A stretch of 64,000 nt of DNA from Tachypleus tridentatus. Its lineage: Eukaryota > Arthropoda > Merostomata > Xiphosura > Limulidae. The translations under genes and the position numbers were made by a program. A model generated the notes under the pieces. It ran no database searches. It had not been told where the DNA came from and saw only the letters and a program-made list of their open reading frames with translations. Numbering within the stretch: position 1 is the stretch's first letter; the number at the start of each line of letters is the position of its first letter. Below are positions 1 through 12,309 of this stretch, piece by piece. Location: the NCBI RefSeq assembly GCF_004210375.1, contig NC_134833.1, positions 45,812,782-45,876,781 of the forward strand. The letters run 5' to 3'.

Positions 1-124
1 AAAATCAACCAACATCTCACTGAGCTTCTGCTACTATGTTAAATCAAGACTGCTTCTACACCCCTCAACCACAGGCTTCACATATGTCAATACCAAGTAT
101 TTATGTTGGAGTGGTGCTACTCAC

Positions 125-310
125 AGCAAAAATGTTGGTTACCTCTACTTCATTTGTCATGTTGATGACCATTCCAGTGCTAATCTAGATAGCTGATAGC
201 TCATAATTACATAACTCATAGCAAAATTGTTGGTTACCTCTATTTCATTTGTCATGTTGGTGACCAATCCAGTGCCAATCTAGACAGCTAATAGCTCATA
301 ATTACATAAC
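125..310. repeat. 105-bp imperfect tandem duplication
   Basis: A segment beginning agcaaaaatgttggttacc at 125 is repeated from 230 (agcaaaattgttggttacc), giving nearly two units with a period of 105 bp and only scattered substitutions. It lies just downstream, in element orientation, of the minus-strand LINE remnant, so it may be part of that element's 3' flank. Confidence 0.8.
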
Positions 311-480
311 ACTGGGAATCCATCCCACAAGAGACAGATCACTGTTAACAGGAAAAATATGCAATTCATGTGTAAAGATAAAATCAGAAGGAAAAGTTCT
401 GGTAAAAAGAAGTAAAGTTAAAATCTAAATAATGTTATAAAAAACTGATATGACATGTAAAAAGCTAAAATCACAATCAA

Positions 481-1200
481 ATTGGACAGTGTCACCATTA
501 CCAATGACACAGTCAAATGTCAGGGGTAAACTTCTAGAAAGTAAATGTCTAAAATGGTGTTGTCACTCATGGTCATAACAATAACATAATAGTAAAACAT
601 GGATTACCATGAATTAAGTATCACAAAGACTACACATTGGTGGATCAGTACTAGACAAAGGAAAATGATGAGTTAAAGAACTGTGATCATTGCATAGTAT
701 AGCCTAAACAACTTTCTTCTTTCAATCTCTATGGAAACTAGGCAGCCAAAGAATAGCAGTCGATTTAATATGAAAAAATCTTGTCATGAAGCTGCTCATC
801 CCAAGCTGGCTGCCAAATAGTATGAAGATATGTCTTTATCACAGGACCATAGTCCATAAATGGAACAGGAAAGACTGTAGCAGCACCAGATCAGATGTAC
901 TTAGCTTCAGTGTCACCAAGCTCATTTCCACAAATACTGACATGGATAGAAACATAGAAAAGTGGGCCAGTCATTGTTGAATATCAACGAGAACAGGGTG
1001 AGAACTAATTTTAAGCAATTCCAGGGCAAGTAGACTGAAAGAGTCAGTGATAATTGTAGAAGCAGCATGCTGCATTGCTTCTACATGATCCAGGGCAAAA
1101 AAAAGGCACACAACTCAGCAGTGGACACAGAAACTGTAAAAGGAATACTGAGCAACCACTGAGTCACAACAAACAATAACAGTGCTCACAGAGTGACCTG
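481..1200 (-). pseudogene. Non-LTR retrotransposon (RNase H-bearing LINE), RNase H region, degenerate
   Basis: On the minus strand, 980-760 translates with stops into a segment containing CGNELGDTEAK and VFPVPFMDYGPVIKTYL. This corresponds to the end of an RNase H domain followed by its C-terminal extension, as in LINEs of the I/jockey-like group that carry RNase H. The same nucleotide family recurs at 59570-60365; both copies share the gacagtgtcaccat segment (485 and 59583) and follow each other for several hundred bases. The copy has multiple stops and frameshifts and cannot encode a working enzyme. The exact clade is uncertain. Confidence 0.7.
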
Positions 1201-2106
1201 ACTTTTAACCATCCATAAAAACAGGAACAAAAGAATGGTTTGACAGATGTTCACCAAATTGAAGATAGTACTTCCATTCATGAATTTCTGCCTTTCTCAG
1301 ATGGCTTAAAGGAAGATCACAGATAAGGATGGTATTAAGCTATGTCATGATAGGCTAAGCATTGGAGACAGCAATGTCTTCCAAAAACAGACCCACTTCA
1401 GCTAGCTGTGCCTGAATATGAAGACCAAAAGGAAGAACAGCAGACTATCTATTCTAAAAGAGCACAGCCCACAGAGGAAGGAAGACACAACCACAGGTGA
1501 AATGCTGTGGTACAAAACATACTCTGATGGAGGCACAGAAAGCTCTATCTGCATGCTCACTGTAGCAGTGGAATACTGCACAGAAATATATGTCTGTAGT
1601 GGAGTAGGGGACAACTACTTCCATGCTTATGGCTAAGAAATGTTATTAACAGTACTAAAATGATGTATTTCTTTCTCTTATATCTCTTCATGGCAAGATG
1701 TATTGCTAAAGGGGTGGGAATCACCATAATTAATGCAGCAGGTGTCCAAATGACACTTATAAGCATCATAGTCTTTGCCACCACAATTAGCATACATCAC
1801 AAAACCATGACAACATGCCTTCAACTGACAGAAACACTGATACTTGAATCAACTAATATACTTGGAAATGCATGATCATACCTTATATTTAAAATAGCGT
1901 GAATTTACACACCCATGTGATGATGTAAACTTCAAAATAAGAACATTGGCAATTCCTTCCTTATGAGTGGAAATATGTCACACTGCAGAAGCTCCTTAGC
2001 TGGAGAAACCAGTGAGGATTTCTGACTCAGGGATGTTCTTCAAAGCCCTCTTAACAATCATACCTCATGAGTAATTAAATGCAGCATGGGAAGTAACATA
2101 AATGGG
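1201..2106. other. No recognisable gene; probable continuation of the minus-strand LINE
   Basis: Short overlapping open frames occur on both strands, but none is identifiable. Part of the minus-strand frame at 1190-1060 still shows fragments compatible with RNase H. The mariner insertion that follows probably split this older element. Confidence 0.4.
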
Positions 2107-2306
2107 TATACGAGGTATGTTCAAAAAATACGCAAACTGTTTGAATTACGTGGCTCCAGTTGGTTCCAGGGGAATCCGCTTGGTGTCGCTAGGTTCGCAC
2201 AGGTCAGCTGATTACGACACCATTTCCCGATTACAGATATCTTTATTTGTGTATTAGCTACGCGGTTTTAAGTGAAGTGTAATTTTTTCGTTTGGCGGAC
2301 TTCAGA

Positions 2307-2684
2307 ATGAATGACCTGAAAGAGCAACGACTTGCTGTGAAATTTTGTGTTAAACTTGGAAAATCTGCGACTGAAACTTTTGCTATGCTTAACACGGCTT
2401 ACGGTGATGTTGCTTTGAAGTGTACGGCATGTTTCAAGTGGCATGAACGTTTTAAGGATGGTCGACAGTCCATTGAAGATGATGAGCGACCTGGACGTCC
2501 TTCCACGTCAACTGACGACCCACACGTCGACAAAATCAACACCCTGGTGTGGACAAATCGACGTCTGACTGCCAGGGAGCTTGCTGAAGAGTGTGGGATA
2601 TCAGTTGGATCTTGTTACGAGATTTTGACCGAAAAATTGAAGATGCACAGCGTTGCTGCGAAATTCATCCCTCAGAACTCGTGA
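2307..2684 (+). pseudogene. Mariner transposase, N-terminal DNA-binding part
   Basis: From the ATG at 2307 an open frame of 125 codons reads MNDLKEQRLAVKFCVKLGKS and onward. It contains the mariner helix-turn-helix signature: KFCVKLGKSATET, AYGDVALK, FKWHERFKDGR, DDERPGRPSTS, then a second helix-turn-helix (LTARELAEECGISVGSCYEIL). The frame stops just after the internal deletion. The first two catalytic aspartates are gone, so it cannot catalyse transposition. The paired DNA-binding helices are intact, so a binding-only or repressor product is conceivable but unproven. Confidence 0.9.
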
Positions 2685-2955
2685 GTTTTTGGCCAAACAC
2701 TCGATCACTGTTCTTCCCCACCCCCCTTACTCACCTGACTTTGCTCCTTGCGATTGTTTCTTGTTCCCCAAACTCAAAAGACCCTTGAAAGAAAGAAGAT
2801 TTGAGATGATTCCCGAGATTAAGGCAAATGCGACGAAGGAGCTGGAGGACATTACAAAAGAAGCTTACCAGGACTGTTTCAACGAGTGGAAACACCGTTG
2901 GGATAAGTGTGTGCATTGGGGAGGAGAGTACTTTGAAGGGGTCCCAGACTTGTAA
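2683..2955 (+). pseudogene. Mariner transposase, C-terminal part
   Basis: In a different frame from the N-terminal part, this region encodes REFLAKHSITVLPHPPYSPD, then FAPCDCFLFPKLK, and ends with WDKCVHWGGEYFEGVPDL before TAA. It keeps the third aspartate of the D,D34D triad (in PCD-x-FLFP). The frame change relative to 2307-2684 places the deletion junction near 2675-2685. Confidence 0.9.
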
Positions 2956-3019
2956 CTTCTAAATAAAGTACATTTTGTTTTATGACGTCAGTCCTCGTAT
3001 TTTTTGAACAGCCCTCGTA

Positions 3020-5120
3020 TCCCCAATAACTTTTGAACTGAGGAGGAGTGTAGATGTTTCCATCAAGATATCCCAATAACATAGCTTATTGACTGATTTT
3101 GGAAAGCCAGCAAGCCCCTCTAATCCTTTGTGAGTTAAAAAGGACACATTTGCCCTAAAGACTTCTCTGACAATGAATGTAAAAAACAAAAAAACAAGGT
3201 GCAGGTTCTGAATGGGTTAAAGACTAATGGTCTGAGTCATTTACTAATTAGCTGCTTTTAATAATAGGAGAATGTTACAATGTCCACTGACTCCACCCAC
3301 CAAAGGGAATGCAATAAAATGCCAAACAAGAACACTGCAGCAATACCAAAGCTTTGTGAACACTATACCCAAACACCAGCATCAAACCTAATGTCTACAA
3401 CACCCATTAATAATGCCCAACACCAGTACTCAGTTCAACTTAGCCTAGCATGACCAGTCAAGTGGCCATGAGGGGGCACCCAAGACCACTCATTCACAGA
3501 AATTCATGGCTAAAGTGGTGTGTTGCAGTGCCCCAGACACCATTCAACCACCAGGTTCCTATCTTACCCTTCATGGGTCATTGCACACAACAACCAAGTG
3601 TTTAGATGTTCATCTCCAAAAGTAGGTAGACTGAAAACACAGAACTTTTCCTTAGAGTTCCCCAACCACATACAGGAGTCCACTTGAAAAAGATACACCA
3701 AAATACTGCTAGTCCCTCCACAACATGCCATTATGAAGTATGCTCTTTCTGAGCCTGGTCTGGCCATCACTGGTTAAGTTTTCCATTGAAGAACAGCTCA
3801 CATGATGCACAAATACAATGGATGGAGAATTTATGCAATATGTTCATCCTTAACATACCAATGCCAGACCCAAAGTCACAAATGAATATCTTCATTCTGT
3901 GGTTTCTCATATCATGTCTAGGCTATCACTATTTGTCAGAATGAAATCACTGCTAACAGGATGTAGCAGTTTCACTCAAAGCTTATACAAGATCAACCAG
4001 TGTCCAATCAGTTATACATCAACCACTAACACTGCCTCTCACACTTATACCTTCAAAGGCACATATCAAGTACAACCTAGCTTAAAGAAGCTAGTCTATA
4101 TATCAAATGTTTGGGTATAGGGCTGCCTATGCTCTACATCCACAGTGGTGGCCATTTTCAACTTGAAGTTCCATTAGTTTTCAGAGTGGAAACAGCATTA
4201 CATCTGTTGTGCAGCTGAATAATACTGCTAGTTTCACCTATCTTGCTATATGACAAGGTATGCAAGTTCATTTTTTAAAGTGTTCCTGCTTTCCTTTCAC
4301 AGTAATGTCTAGATGAAGGTATAATCAGTACTAACTATGGCACAAATATAATGGGTGAACCAAATAAGCTTTGTCAATTCAGTGGGAACCAATGAGTGTG
4401 CCTTGCAGTGCAAAGATGTGTTGACTACTTTGTATTCTGTAAAACTTGAGTTTATCTTGAAGCACAGCAGACACTTTAGGGGTTTTTCTCTCTTGTGATT
4501 TGTTCGAAATTACCACTAAAATCTTTTCTTTGTAAAACCTGCCTTTTGAGTCTTGATCTCATCCCAATTGACAATTCAGTTTTCCACCTAGTTGATATGT
4601 CAGTATCCTACTCAGCTACAACTGTATCCTAATCCTGCAACTGTGCTTTGCTGAAATACTCCAGCATTAGAGATCAGACTGTCCAAACCCAGGGATAGGT
4701 GTTTATCACTTGTTTCTGAGTCTAGCCATTCCTTCTGAAATGCTTCAGGATGAAGTCCAGACTTTCTTTTGCTCCACCATAAACATAAATGGCAGTATCT
4801 GTTTAACCTTTCTAAAAGTTACTTATAGTTTCAGTGTATACTTCTCACTCACAAACCCTTAGCCATTACAAGAATAAGATATCCTAAACATCAGCAGTGC
4901 AGTGGAGTGAACTTCCACAGGGCCTCCTACACTCAAACAATGGCTTTGCATAACCACACTCATTTCTATGATCCATGGATAACAAGAAAATATACCTCTT
5001 GGCTTAAAGAGGCTCAGTGCTGCCCTATGTATAACCAACTTCATTACTGCATGCCTGTTTCACCTTCTGGTAAACACCATCCACCAATAGAACCTACAGT
5101 AGTCCCTGTTAGCCTTTAAT
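3020..5120. other. No recognisable gene; probable old repeat
   Basis: Only short open frames are seen (for example 3564-3770 minus and 4907-5119 plus), with no recognisable motif. Base composition is slightly less AT-rich than unique intron sequence, as in the repeat-derived parts of the window. It may be more of the LINE interrupted by the mariner. Confidence 0.35.
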
Positions 5121-8100
5121 GGAGGAAAAGTTGTCAGTCAGAGTGAGGGTTTAATTACTCTGGCTGGTGAATTATCAGTAATCTATTATCAGTAATTACC
5201 TACTACAGAGAATGCACCATTCAGTCATGGTCACACTATGAAGTAACATGCTTACCATCAATTATCAATAACTTCTGTGAAGTGAGGATAAACTTCAAAG
5301 GAAGAACTCAACCAGCCATTTTAGGTGTACCATATTTGTTAGTTCTCTTTTGCAAATCTACAGATGCAATAAGAAAGGCATTATAGTTCTTCCTACCCTC
5401 TGCAAAATTCTGATGTCCAGAAGAGAACTGTTCTAGTTGTTTTGCACAAATCTCTCTTGCAGCCATTGCTCCTACATCTTCATCTTGGTACTATGTCACT
5501 GGACTCACAAAAAAAAAAAAATCCTTGAATTCAAAGTTTCAACCTGACAAGACAAGAAAATAGAGGAACATATGCAACTGCACATGCCAAGAGAATAACA
5601 GAAACTAAAAAACAACAACAAATCAAAATATTTTGATATTCTCAGACTTACTGATTTTCTCACAAGTAATTTGAGGCTTACTAGAAAATATACTACAGAG
5701 CACAAGCCTGACTTCACTTGGTCTAACACTAAAAAGGAAATTAGACACAAGTCTGCACAGTTAATTAATCTTTTCTCATCCAACAATTAAAGCTATAGAA
5801 AAAAGTAAGTATTGTACCTTTATTGAAGAAAGAGAAAGAGGGAGGGAGTTAAATTAAGCTATACAAGGTCCCTAAAGTACACAGGATAAAATTTGTTTGA
5901 AACAAACATTAAAAAAAGACAAGTTTCCTACGACAGTTAGTTAAGTTCATGTTAAGTTGTTCTAAGCTACCCATAAGCCTGATGGTTACTATTTCTACAA
6001 AACAAGGGATGTCATATTGCAAAGACATAATTGAACTACCAGCAGAAAAGATCATTTTCTATACAAGATGTATTATAAAGCAATTAATCTTTTCCACAAG
6101 AGAGTATATGTGATGTTCTAGATGACTGACACACTCCTGTGAATAACTAGAGTGAAAGACACTTAGTGGCTTTCTTAACAAACTTTCTATGTAATATAAA
6201 AATATACTTTCAAATAGTACCTATACACTGACAGTATGTGAAAAATTAGCTGAATTTAGGAGGTGAATGAATGGGAGATGTCCTACCCACTTCCCGCTTT
6301 TGAATTGTGACAAAGTATTACCATCTATTTTGAAAAACAGAAATATGTTTTTTTTTTGCTTAACTATTTTCTACTCAGTTACTTTTAGGCAAAATTAGTA
6401 GTTATGGCAAACACATTCTGAGCTAGGACCATGTGAAAGCTCACACAACATTAAAGCTGTCTCAGTCTTGGACAAGCTGGTCAGGAGTGTTTGAAACATA
6501 GACAGACATTTAATCACTGGCAGCTAAGAAAGGAGATATAAGAACCATCCATCTAGCAAGCTAAATGTATATATTTGAAATAAAGTTATATAAATTATGT
6601 CCTTGATCATTGCTGCAAATATTAATATCTATATGGACAAGAGATATAAAAGTGGTTCTCTGTGTTGTTAGTGTAAACCAGTGAATTAATAGCATTTTTA
6701 AAACTGACTAAAACTTGCTGTAGGAGCCAAGATATAGTTTTTTTTTTTAAAATAAATATCTGTGTTCTTGTTTTTATTTATTTTTATCAGTTAATTAAAC
6801 TTGCTTTGAATTACAAGGGCAACATATGGAACAAATTTTGTAAAATATTTTGAAATTTCTATGGTTTCAGACTTTTTGGACACTACAGATGTGCAGTTCA
6901 GAGAATGTTTCCCTCAAAGACATCAGCAGTCTCTTGAAAAATTAATAAAAAGTCTTCTTCACTGTGGAGACTGACAATATTGTAAAACAATACATAAATT
7001 AACCAGGAATTCATTGCATATGCAGTTAGCCATATTCATCTCAAAATACTCTTACAGTTCCAGCATTGAAGCTACAAAAATCTTGAGGAAATTGCTGCCT
7101 GAGGACTGTAGCCTTTCTTGATAAGATTGAGGACCTTGTAAGATTAGTATTAGTTGTCCCTGCCTCCTCTGGGAGGAGCTTCAATGCTCATAGAAGGCTG
7201 AAGACCTAGCTTTGTAATTCTATGAAATAAAGTTACCTAGAAAATGAAGCCAACAATTAAAAATAATTTGATTACTTAAAAAGAAAAGGACTCAGCCAGC
7301 AATTTACTGTTGCAAATGACAGTCGCAGATATATTTTCTTTAGAAAAACATAAGAGTTCTTGTTATCTACTGATTGGCACCCTCAATTTGAAAGATATAT
7401 ATACAGTAGATTAAGCTACAGCAAAGAAAAAATAAAAACCTTATCAGAATTGATTTTCATTTTGTTTTCTAGGATGAATATCTTTATTTTACTTACATAA
7501 CAAAAGAGAGTTCTCACAATAAGGAGACCATTAGTGATATTGTCATCCTGTTGAAATCCAGATCACAAATTCAATATTTGTCTAAGTTGTAATAAAAGAG
7601 GAATGTATAGATTATACCTCTTGCAACTGTCAAGATACATACCATAACTAGTAACTACAGGTAATATACTAAACTTTTTTCACACAATGCTTTTTCTCAC
7701 TCAAAGACTAATAGCAACTCAGTTTTATTCTTCTTTTTTTTTTCAAGTGCCTTTTAACTGGACAACATTTTCAATTAAAGTTTATACAAGGTAGAAAGTT
7801 AAAGACAAAATGAATAATCTTCATTAAAACACTAAACACAAACATACTGTGTGTATACTTGTTTTGGACAATAAATTGTTACTTTTACTAGACTTTCTTT
7901 CAAATGACATCTCTTTAAGAATGTGTAACACTTAGTTCACCATTCTATGCATGGGCATCCTTTACTTCACATATCACAAGGTTTTTCTAGTGACTTAATT
8001 CAAAAGTTAGTTAAACTACCTTCCATTTACATTATACTAATTACTATAGCATAAAATTGTAGCTAATAATCTATTTTAATACATGCATTTTCAATACTTA

Positions 8101-9616
8101 ATTTTATAAGGCTATATTTAAGAAATCCTGAATTTTCTCTAGTGTTAGAAATGTGACATTTTTTTATCTAGGCATCCTCTCTTCTCTACTTTATTTACTA
8201 TTCCTCCAATAAGTATGAAATTTAATGTAAATTACTAATTTTAATATCATAATTGCTCAGACAAAGCACTTTTATAGCCTTTTATCTTGTTTGGTTATGA
8301 AGCTATCAAATAAAAAAAAAGATCCCTCTTGCTACACCCACCTGTCACATCCTCTCTTTCATGATCTGTCAATAGTTATCTATTACATTTATTTATAACC
8401 AACAGAAATCTAAGCTTTTCATATATCAAATAACGTATTATATTACATTGTTTTTTGTACAGAGACTCATAAATTTCTCTTTTAGCATAAGCTTTGTTCC
8501 CATAGTACACATATTGACAAGCTTGGGTAAATTTGTAATAGCTCTTGTTGCACAGTTAAAAAGCCTGGAAAATTATGGTAATTATGGGACATTATCTGCT
8601 TTTTGTATGTTAAATGGTGCATTATTTTATTTAATGAAGGTTATTTAATGCACTACTGCAATTAGTATGAGAAAAAAGAAGGGATAATGTCATTGATTGT
8701 CTACAAGGAAAAAAAGATACCCAGTTAAATACTTCATTTATTGTTTTTCATATGTATTCTTTATTCATTATTATAAAAGTAACTAACATACAGAAACAGG
8801 AAATTCTTTTGGTTACTTCAGGTGAAATAGATATTAATAATAATATAATAAAAATTATCATGAGGTATGCACATGAACAGCACGGAGTAATTCATGGGTA
8901 ACATAATTTGATAGTATAATGTGACTTGCACTTTCTGTAAGTATTTATAACTTATAATGTTACGAATATTCCTTAGTCATGGTTTAAAGGGCAATAAAAC
9001 AATAAAATTTAAGTATAAATAGATGTATAGCATTAAGAGTTTAAAGCTACTTAGGATAAACAAGCATTGTTTCATGTTACATTTTCAAGTCATTCTCGGA
9101 AGGAAATAAGGTAATTTTGAAATATTTGAATTTTTTTGGTGGTTACAGGATCAGTCAAATTGACCAACCTTTTTTAAAGTTAGGATAGAGGAAATAACAG
9201 ATGAAATATAAAATTTTCTGAAAAAAAGTTTGAAATTTGTTCAGGAGATTTCACAAAATGAAATTTGAAATTTTTAAGATGGAAAAAAGTCTTGTTAATC
9301 TTAACATGAAAATCGCTTTGCACACATAATAGTAAAAAAAAGATGATATATTCACAGACAAATCTTTCTTTTTTAGTTTATTTAAAATACTTTACTGAAA
9401 AATATGCTTTTTTGTAAGTTAAAGATTTGTAATCTTTACTGACATTCTTCCAAATCTTCTAAAGATACACATGCTGATTTAGAAGTTAACAGTATCAAAA
9501 CTATAATGAGTACAAAACTGATAGCCTTGTCTACATTGCTGCTTAGCATAGTATAAGCATTCACTCAAAATGACTCAATATTTTACATCTCTTTGCTCAT
9601 CTCTTCTAGAATAACC
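5121..9616. other. AT-rich sequence without recognisable gene
   Basis: About 4.5 kb of AT-rich sequence with A or T homopolymer runs (for example near 5509, 6350 and 6738). I find no exon, RNA gene or assignable transposon. It probably lies in the same long dynein intron as the sequence that follows. Confidence 0.5.
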
Positions 9617-9624
9617 TGTTAGAG

Positions 9625-9763
9625 CAGGGGTACCCAACCGGTTGTTCGTGACCCCCAGGCAGGGGAGTCGCGTAGCCTTGTTAGAAGTAGCTTGGGATAA
9701 CATTAATTTTATTTCATCAATTACATTTTCATGTCGCGAGTGCCAAAAGGTTGGGAACCCCTG
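9625..9763. mobile_element. hAT-type MITE with 8-bp target-site duplication
   Basis: The 139-bp element starts caggggtacccaaccggttg and ends with the inverse of caggggttcccaaccttttg, so 17 of 20 terminal bases match. It is flanked on both sides by the identical octamer tgttagag (9617-9624 and 9764-9771). CAGGGG termini and an 8-bp duplication are diagnostic of the hAT superfamily. It has no coding capacity, so it depended on a transposase encoded elsewhere. Confidence 0.95.
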
Positions 9764-9771
9764 TGTTAGAG

Positions 9772-11585
9772 GCATCAATGTCATAAATTGTAGTATATAC
9801 CCAATGGAAAGAGCAGGAAGCTCTGCCCATTCCTTAGACACCAGTGAGTTTGTATCACAATGCAGGAATGTTTATGCATCTGGTTAACCTCTAGATGTAT
9901 TTGAAACTGATGTAAGTGTCTGGGTAGGGTATTCTATTTGAGATGAAGTGACTGTACCTACTCCTGAAGATTTCTCCTTTTTATAAGTTCAATTAATAGT
10001 ACACTGCAATAGAAACAGCTTCAGTTAGGATGAGAAGGTCTCTCTCATCCAAAAGGTACTGCAATTCCACAGCTGCTCCTCACTCAATTATTCAATAGAG
10101 TCTAGCCCAGCTGTCTCAACTGAGAATTTAATCTGGAATCCAGTCATTCTAAGTAATTTCCACCTTCAAATTTCATAAAAAGTAATCTGCCCTGCCTTAC
10201 TCATGTAGAACTGCAAATGTGGCCAGAACCTCTCCTTCACACCTTTACAGCCATCACCAAATTATAATGCCCTTGATTTGTAAGCACAAAATTGCAGGTA
10301 CTTCCAGGGACTCAAACACTATTATAAATGATAGGCAGATAACTCTGATATGCCAGCAGTTCATCCCTTGGTTCTGCATAGTCTTAGGCTCTTCTATGAT
10401 ATACAGTGGTTTTGGCAGTATACCAACCCTTAGAGATACTCTATGCTGCTCCATGTCCAGTGTCTTTGCCATTTGGTGCCTGGTAAGTCATGTGTTGATA
10501 AGACAGTTCTGTTCTTTTTCCAGTGTCCTCAGGCAGCTTCTAAAAGAACTGGGTTGGGTTATTTTGCCAGCATAAGTCAACTATACATGCAGTGAACTAA
10601 CCAACACAACTAAAGAAACAAACATAAAGATATTTCTCTGTAGATAACAGCTCTAGATTAGAATGCATTGTGTGTATCCACATATATTTTTCTTCAAGTA
10701 ATATATTAAAAATCAGATTTAGGCATACAAAAATACTTTGAAAATTTTCAACAAAAATTCACTGTTTTATCTGGCATAAATTTATGTAAGCTAATCAAGC
10801 ATGTGCAACTGGTTTCTCACTATCCAGGTAAATATGACATGTTGCTTTAGTTTTAGTGAAACTAGTGAGTATCATGCAATCTGAATTGGCAAATGCTTTT
10901 TGATTTTTATCAGCTTTATCAAGCACTCACAATACATAGCAAAAATGTCATCTAATCAACAGTTTATGTGCTATCAAAATGATTTAAGAAGAACTGCAGA
11001 ACAAATATATGCTCGCTAAACAAATATTTCACTTGAGAAAATAAAATGAAAGTCAGTGCAAAAACTGTTCACAAAATCATAGATGCTCTCATTATTTCTT
11101 ACATTGAAGTTGATTAACAAGCAATAATGAAACACTCTTGAACAACTGTTTTTGAAAAGACAATTCAGTCTCAGAAGAAAAAATTCATGGTTTCTGGTGG
11201 TTGGTGAAGGGATAAACAAGAGACTCAAGTATAGTATTTGCATGGAGAGAAAAGTGAGAGAATATGGGTGAATGAAGAATCATCAAATATTCTGAAGAAC
11301 AGTACTGAGAGGCATGGGCGGTCTTCAAAAGAGCAGCAAGTTGAGAAAGGTTTACTGAAGTAATCTGTTCACAAGTGTAAAATGTATGGCAGTGATCTTC
11401 ACAAGGAAAATAAACCAATCTCTGTATCAGATGATGACAGCAAATTTTCTTCATACAATATTTTATGTATCATAGAATGAGTTTCCATTTGATAAACTTG
11501 ATAGTTTACTTGAATTACAAAATTTAAATGAAGCAAATATCAAATATAAGAATGTAGCCTATGTAACAATGTATGATATATAGTC
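9772..11585. other. No assignable gene; contains an unexplained 119-codon frame
   Basis: The only notable feature is a plus-strand open frame at 10219-10575, cysteine- and isoleucine-rich, with an overlapping open minus-strand frame (10254-10472). I recognise no domain, and splice context is absent. The composition resembles the decayed repeats elsewhere in the window. Confidence 0.35.
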
Positions 11586-11589
11586 ATAA

Positions 11590-12309
11590 ACACATAGTTA
11601 TTCAGAGGTCACTTACAGAAGAAATCTTTCGGTCCGAGACACATGCAATAATGATAGATTTATCAACATGTATAAGGTATGTGAAAAATGATGAAGCAGT
11701 AACTAAGTTCTTAACAACGTAGCCACTGAGGATAAAAAAGCTCACACAATTATGAGTCACCTGATAAAGTGCCTCACTAGCCTTGAGCTTCACTACGCTA
11801 AATTTTTTTCTCTAGCAACAGACGGTACATCAACAATGACAGGTTTTGGTGTGCATAAGAAAATAAAGTACTCCCCCCTCTGCAGTACAAACCAGTTGTA
11901 TTGTGCATCACCTAAACTTAGCTGTGACAAATTCAATTAAGCTGAATCATCTCAAGATATTTAGATATAATTTTACCTCTTTGTATTATTTCATGAATGG
12001 GTACAGTCATACTTTAGAGCTTAATAGTATTCAAGAACTGTTAGGTGAGCCTCAACTTAAATAAAAGAGCCACACAGCATAAGATGACTTGGGCTTTAAA
12101 ATATTGTTGAAGCTGTGTATGAGAGTTATAATTCCCTCTTAGTTACCTTTTCAAACTTTGCAGAAGAGAAAAATATTACTGCCCATGTACTACCCCACAA
12201 GTACTTTTCAGAAAATAAGGCAATAGTGCCGCTGTCATTTATGCTAGATATTCATGGTGTTCTTTGTTACAAAAACGAAATTTGGTTCTTAGTAAAATAC
12301 AGCCATTGA
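11590..12309 (+). pseudogene. hAT-superfamily transposase relic
   Basis: Plus-strand pieces in shifting frames follow the order of a hAT transposase: RSLTEEIFRSETHAIMIDLS with IRYVKNDEAVTKFL (11605-11705), then FFSLATDGTSTMTGF (11800-11850), then VYESYNSLLVTFSNFAEEKN and LSFMLDIHGVL (12109-12260). The TDG-x-x-x-MTG motif is the second catalytic-aspartate region of the ZBED/KIAA1586-like hAT group. The expected RWL reads as R-stop-L. Stops and frameshifts show it is dead. The N-terminal BED finger and the dimerisation domain are not found here. Confidence 0.75.

Larger units (their letters stand above)
2111..3017 (+). mobile_element. Internally deleted mariner (Tc1/mariner superfamily) element
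   Basis: The two ends are inverted repeats: cgaggtatgttcaaaaaata at the left against cgagggctgttcaaaaaata read inward from the right. Both are flanked by TA, the mariner target duplication (2109-2110 and 3018-3019). The span is 907 bp, against roughly 1.3 kb for full-length mariners. Inside are the N-terminal and C-terminal parts of a mariner transposase with about 390 nt of the catalytic middle missing. The G+C content and CpG-rich look differ from the AT-rich surroundings, which suggests a fairly recent insertion. Confidence 0.92.

Noticed and set aside
1402..1793. Overlapping frames on both strands as coding
   Set aside because: Frames open on opposite strands over the same bases without motifs; they lie in probable LINE-derived sequence.
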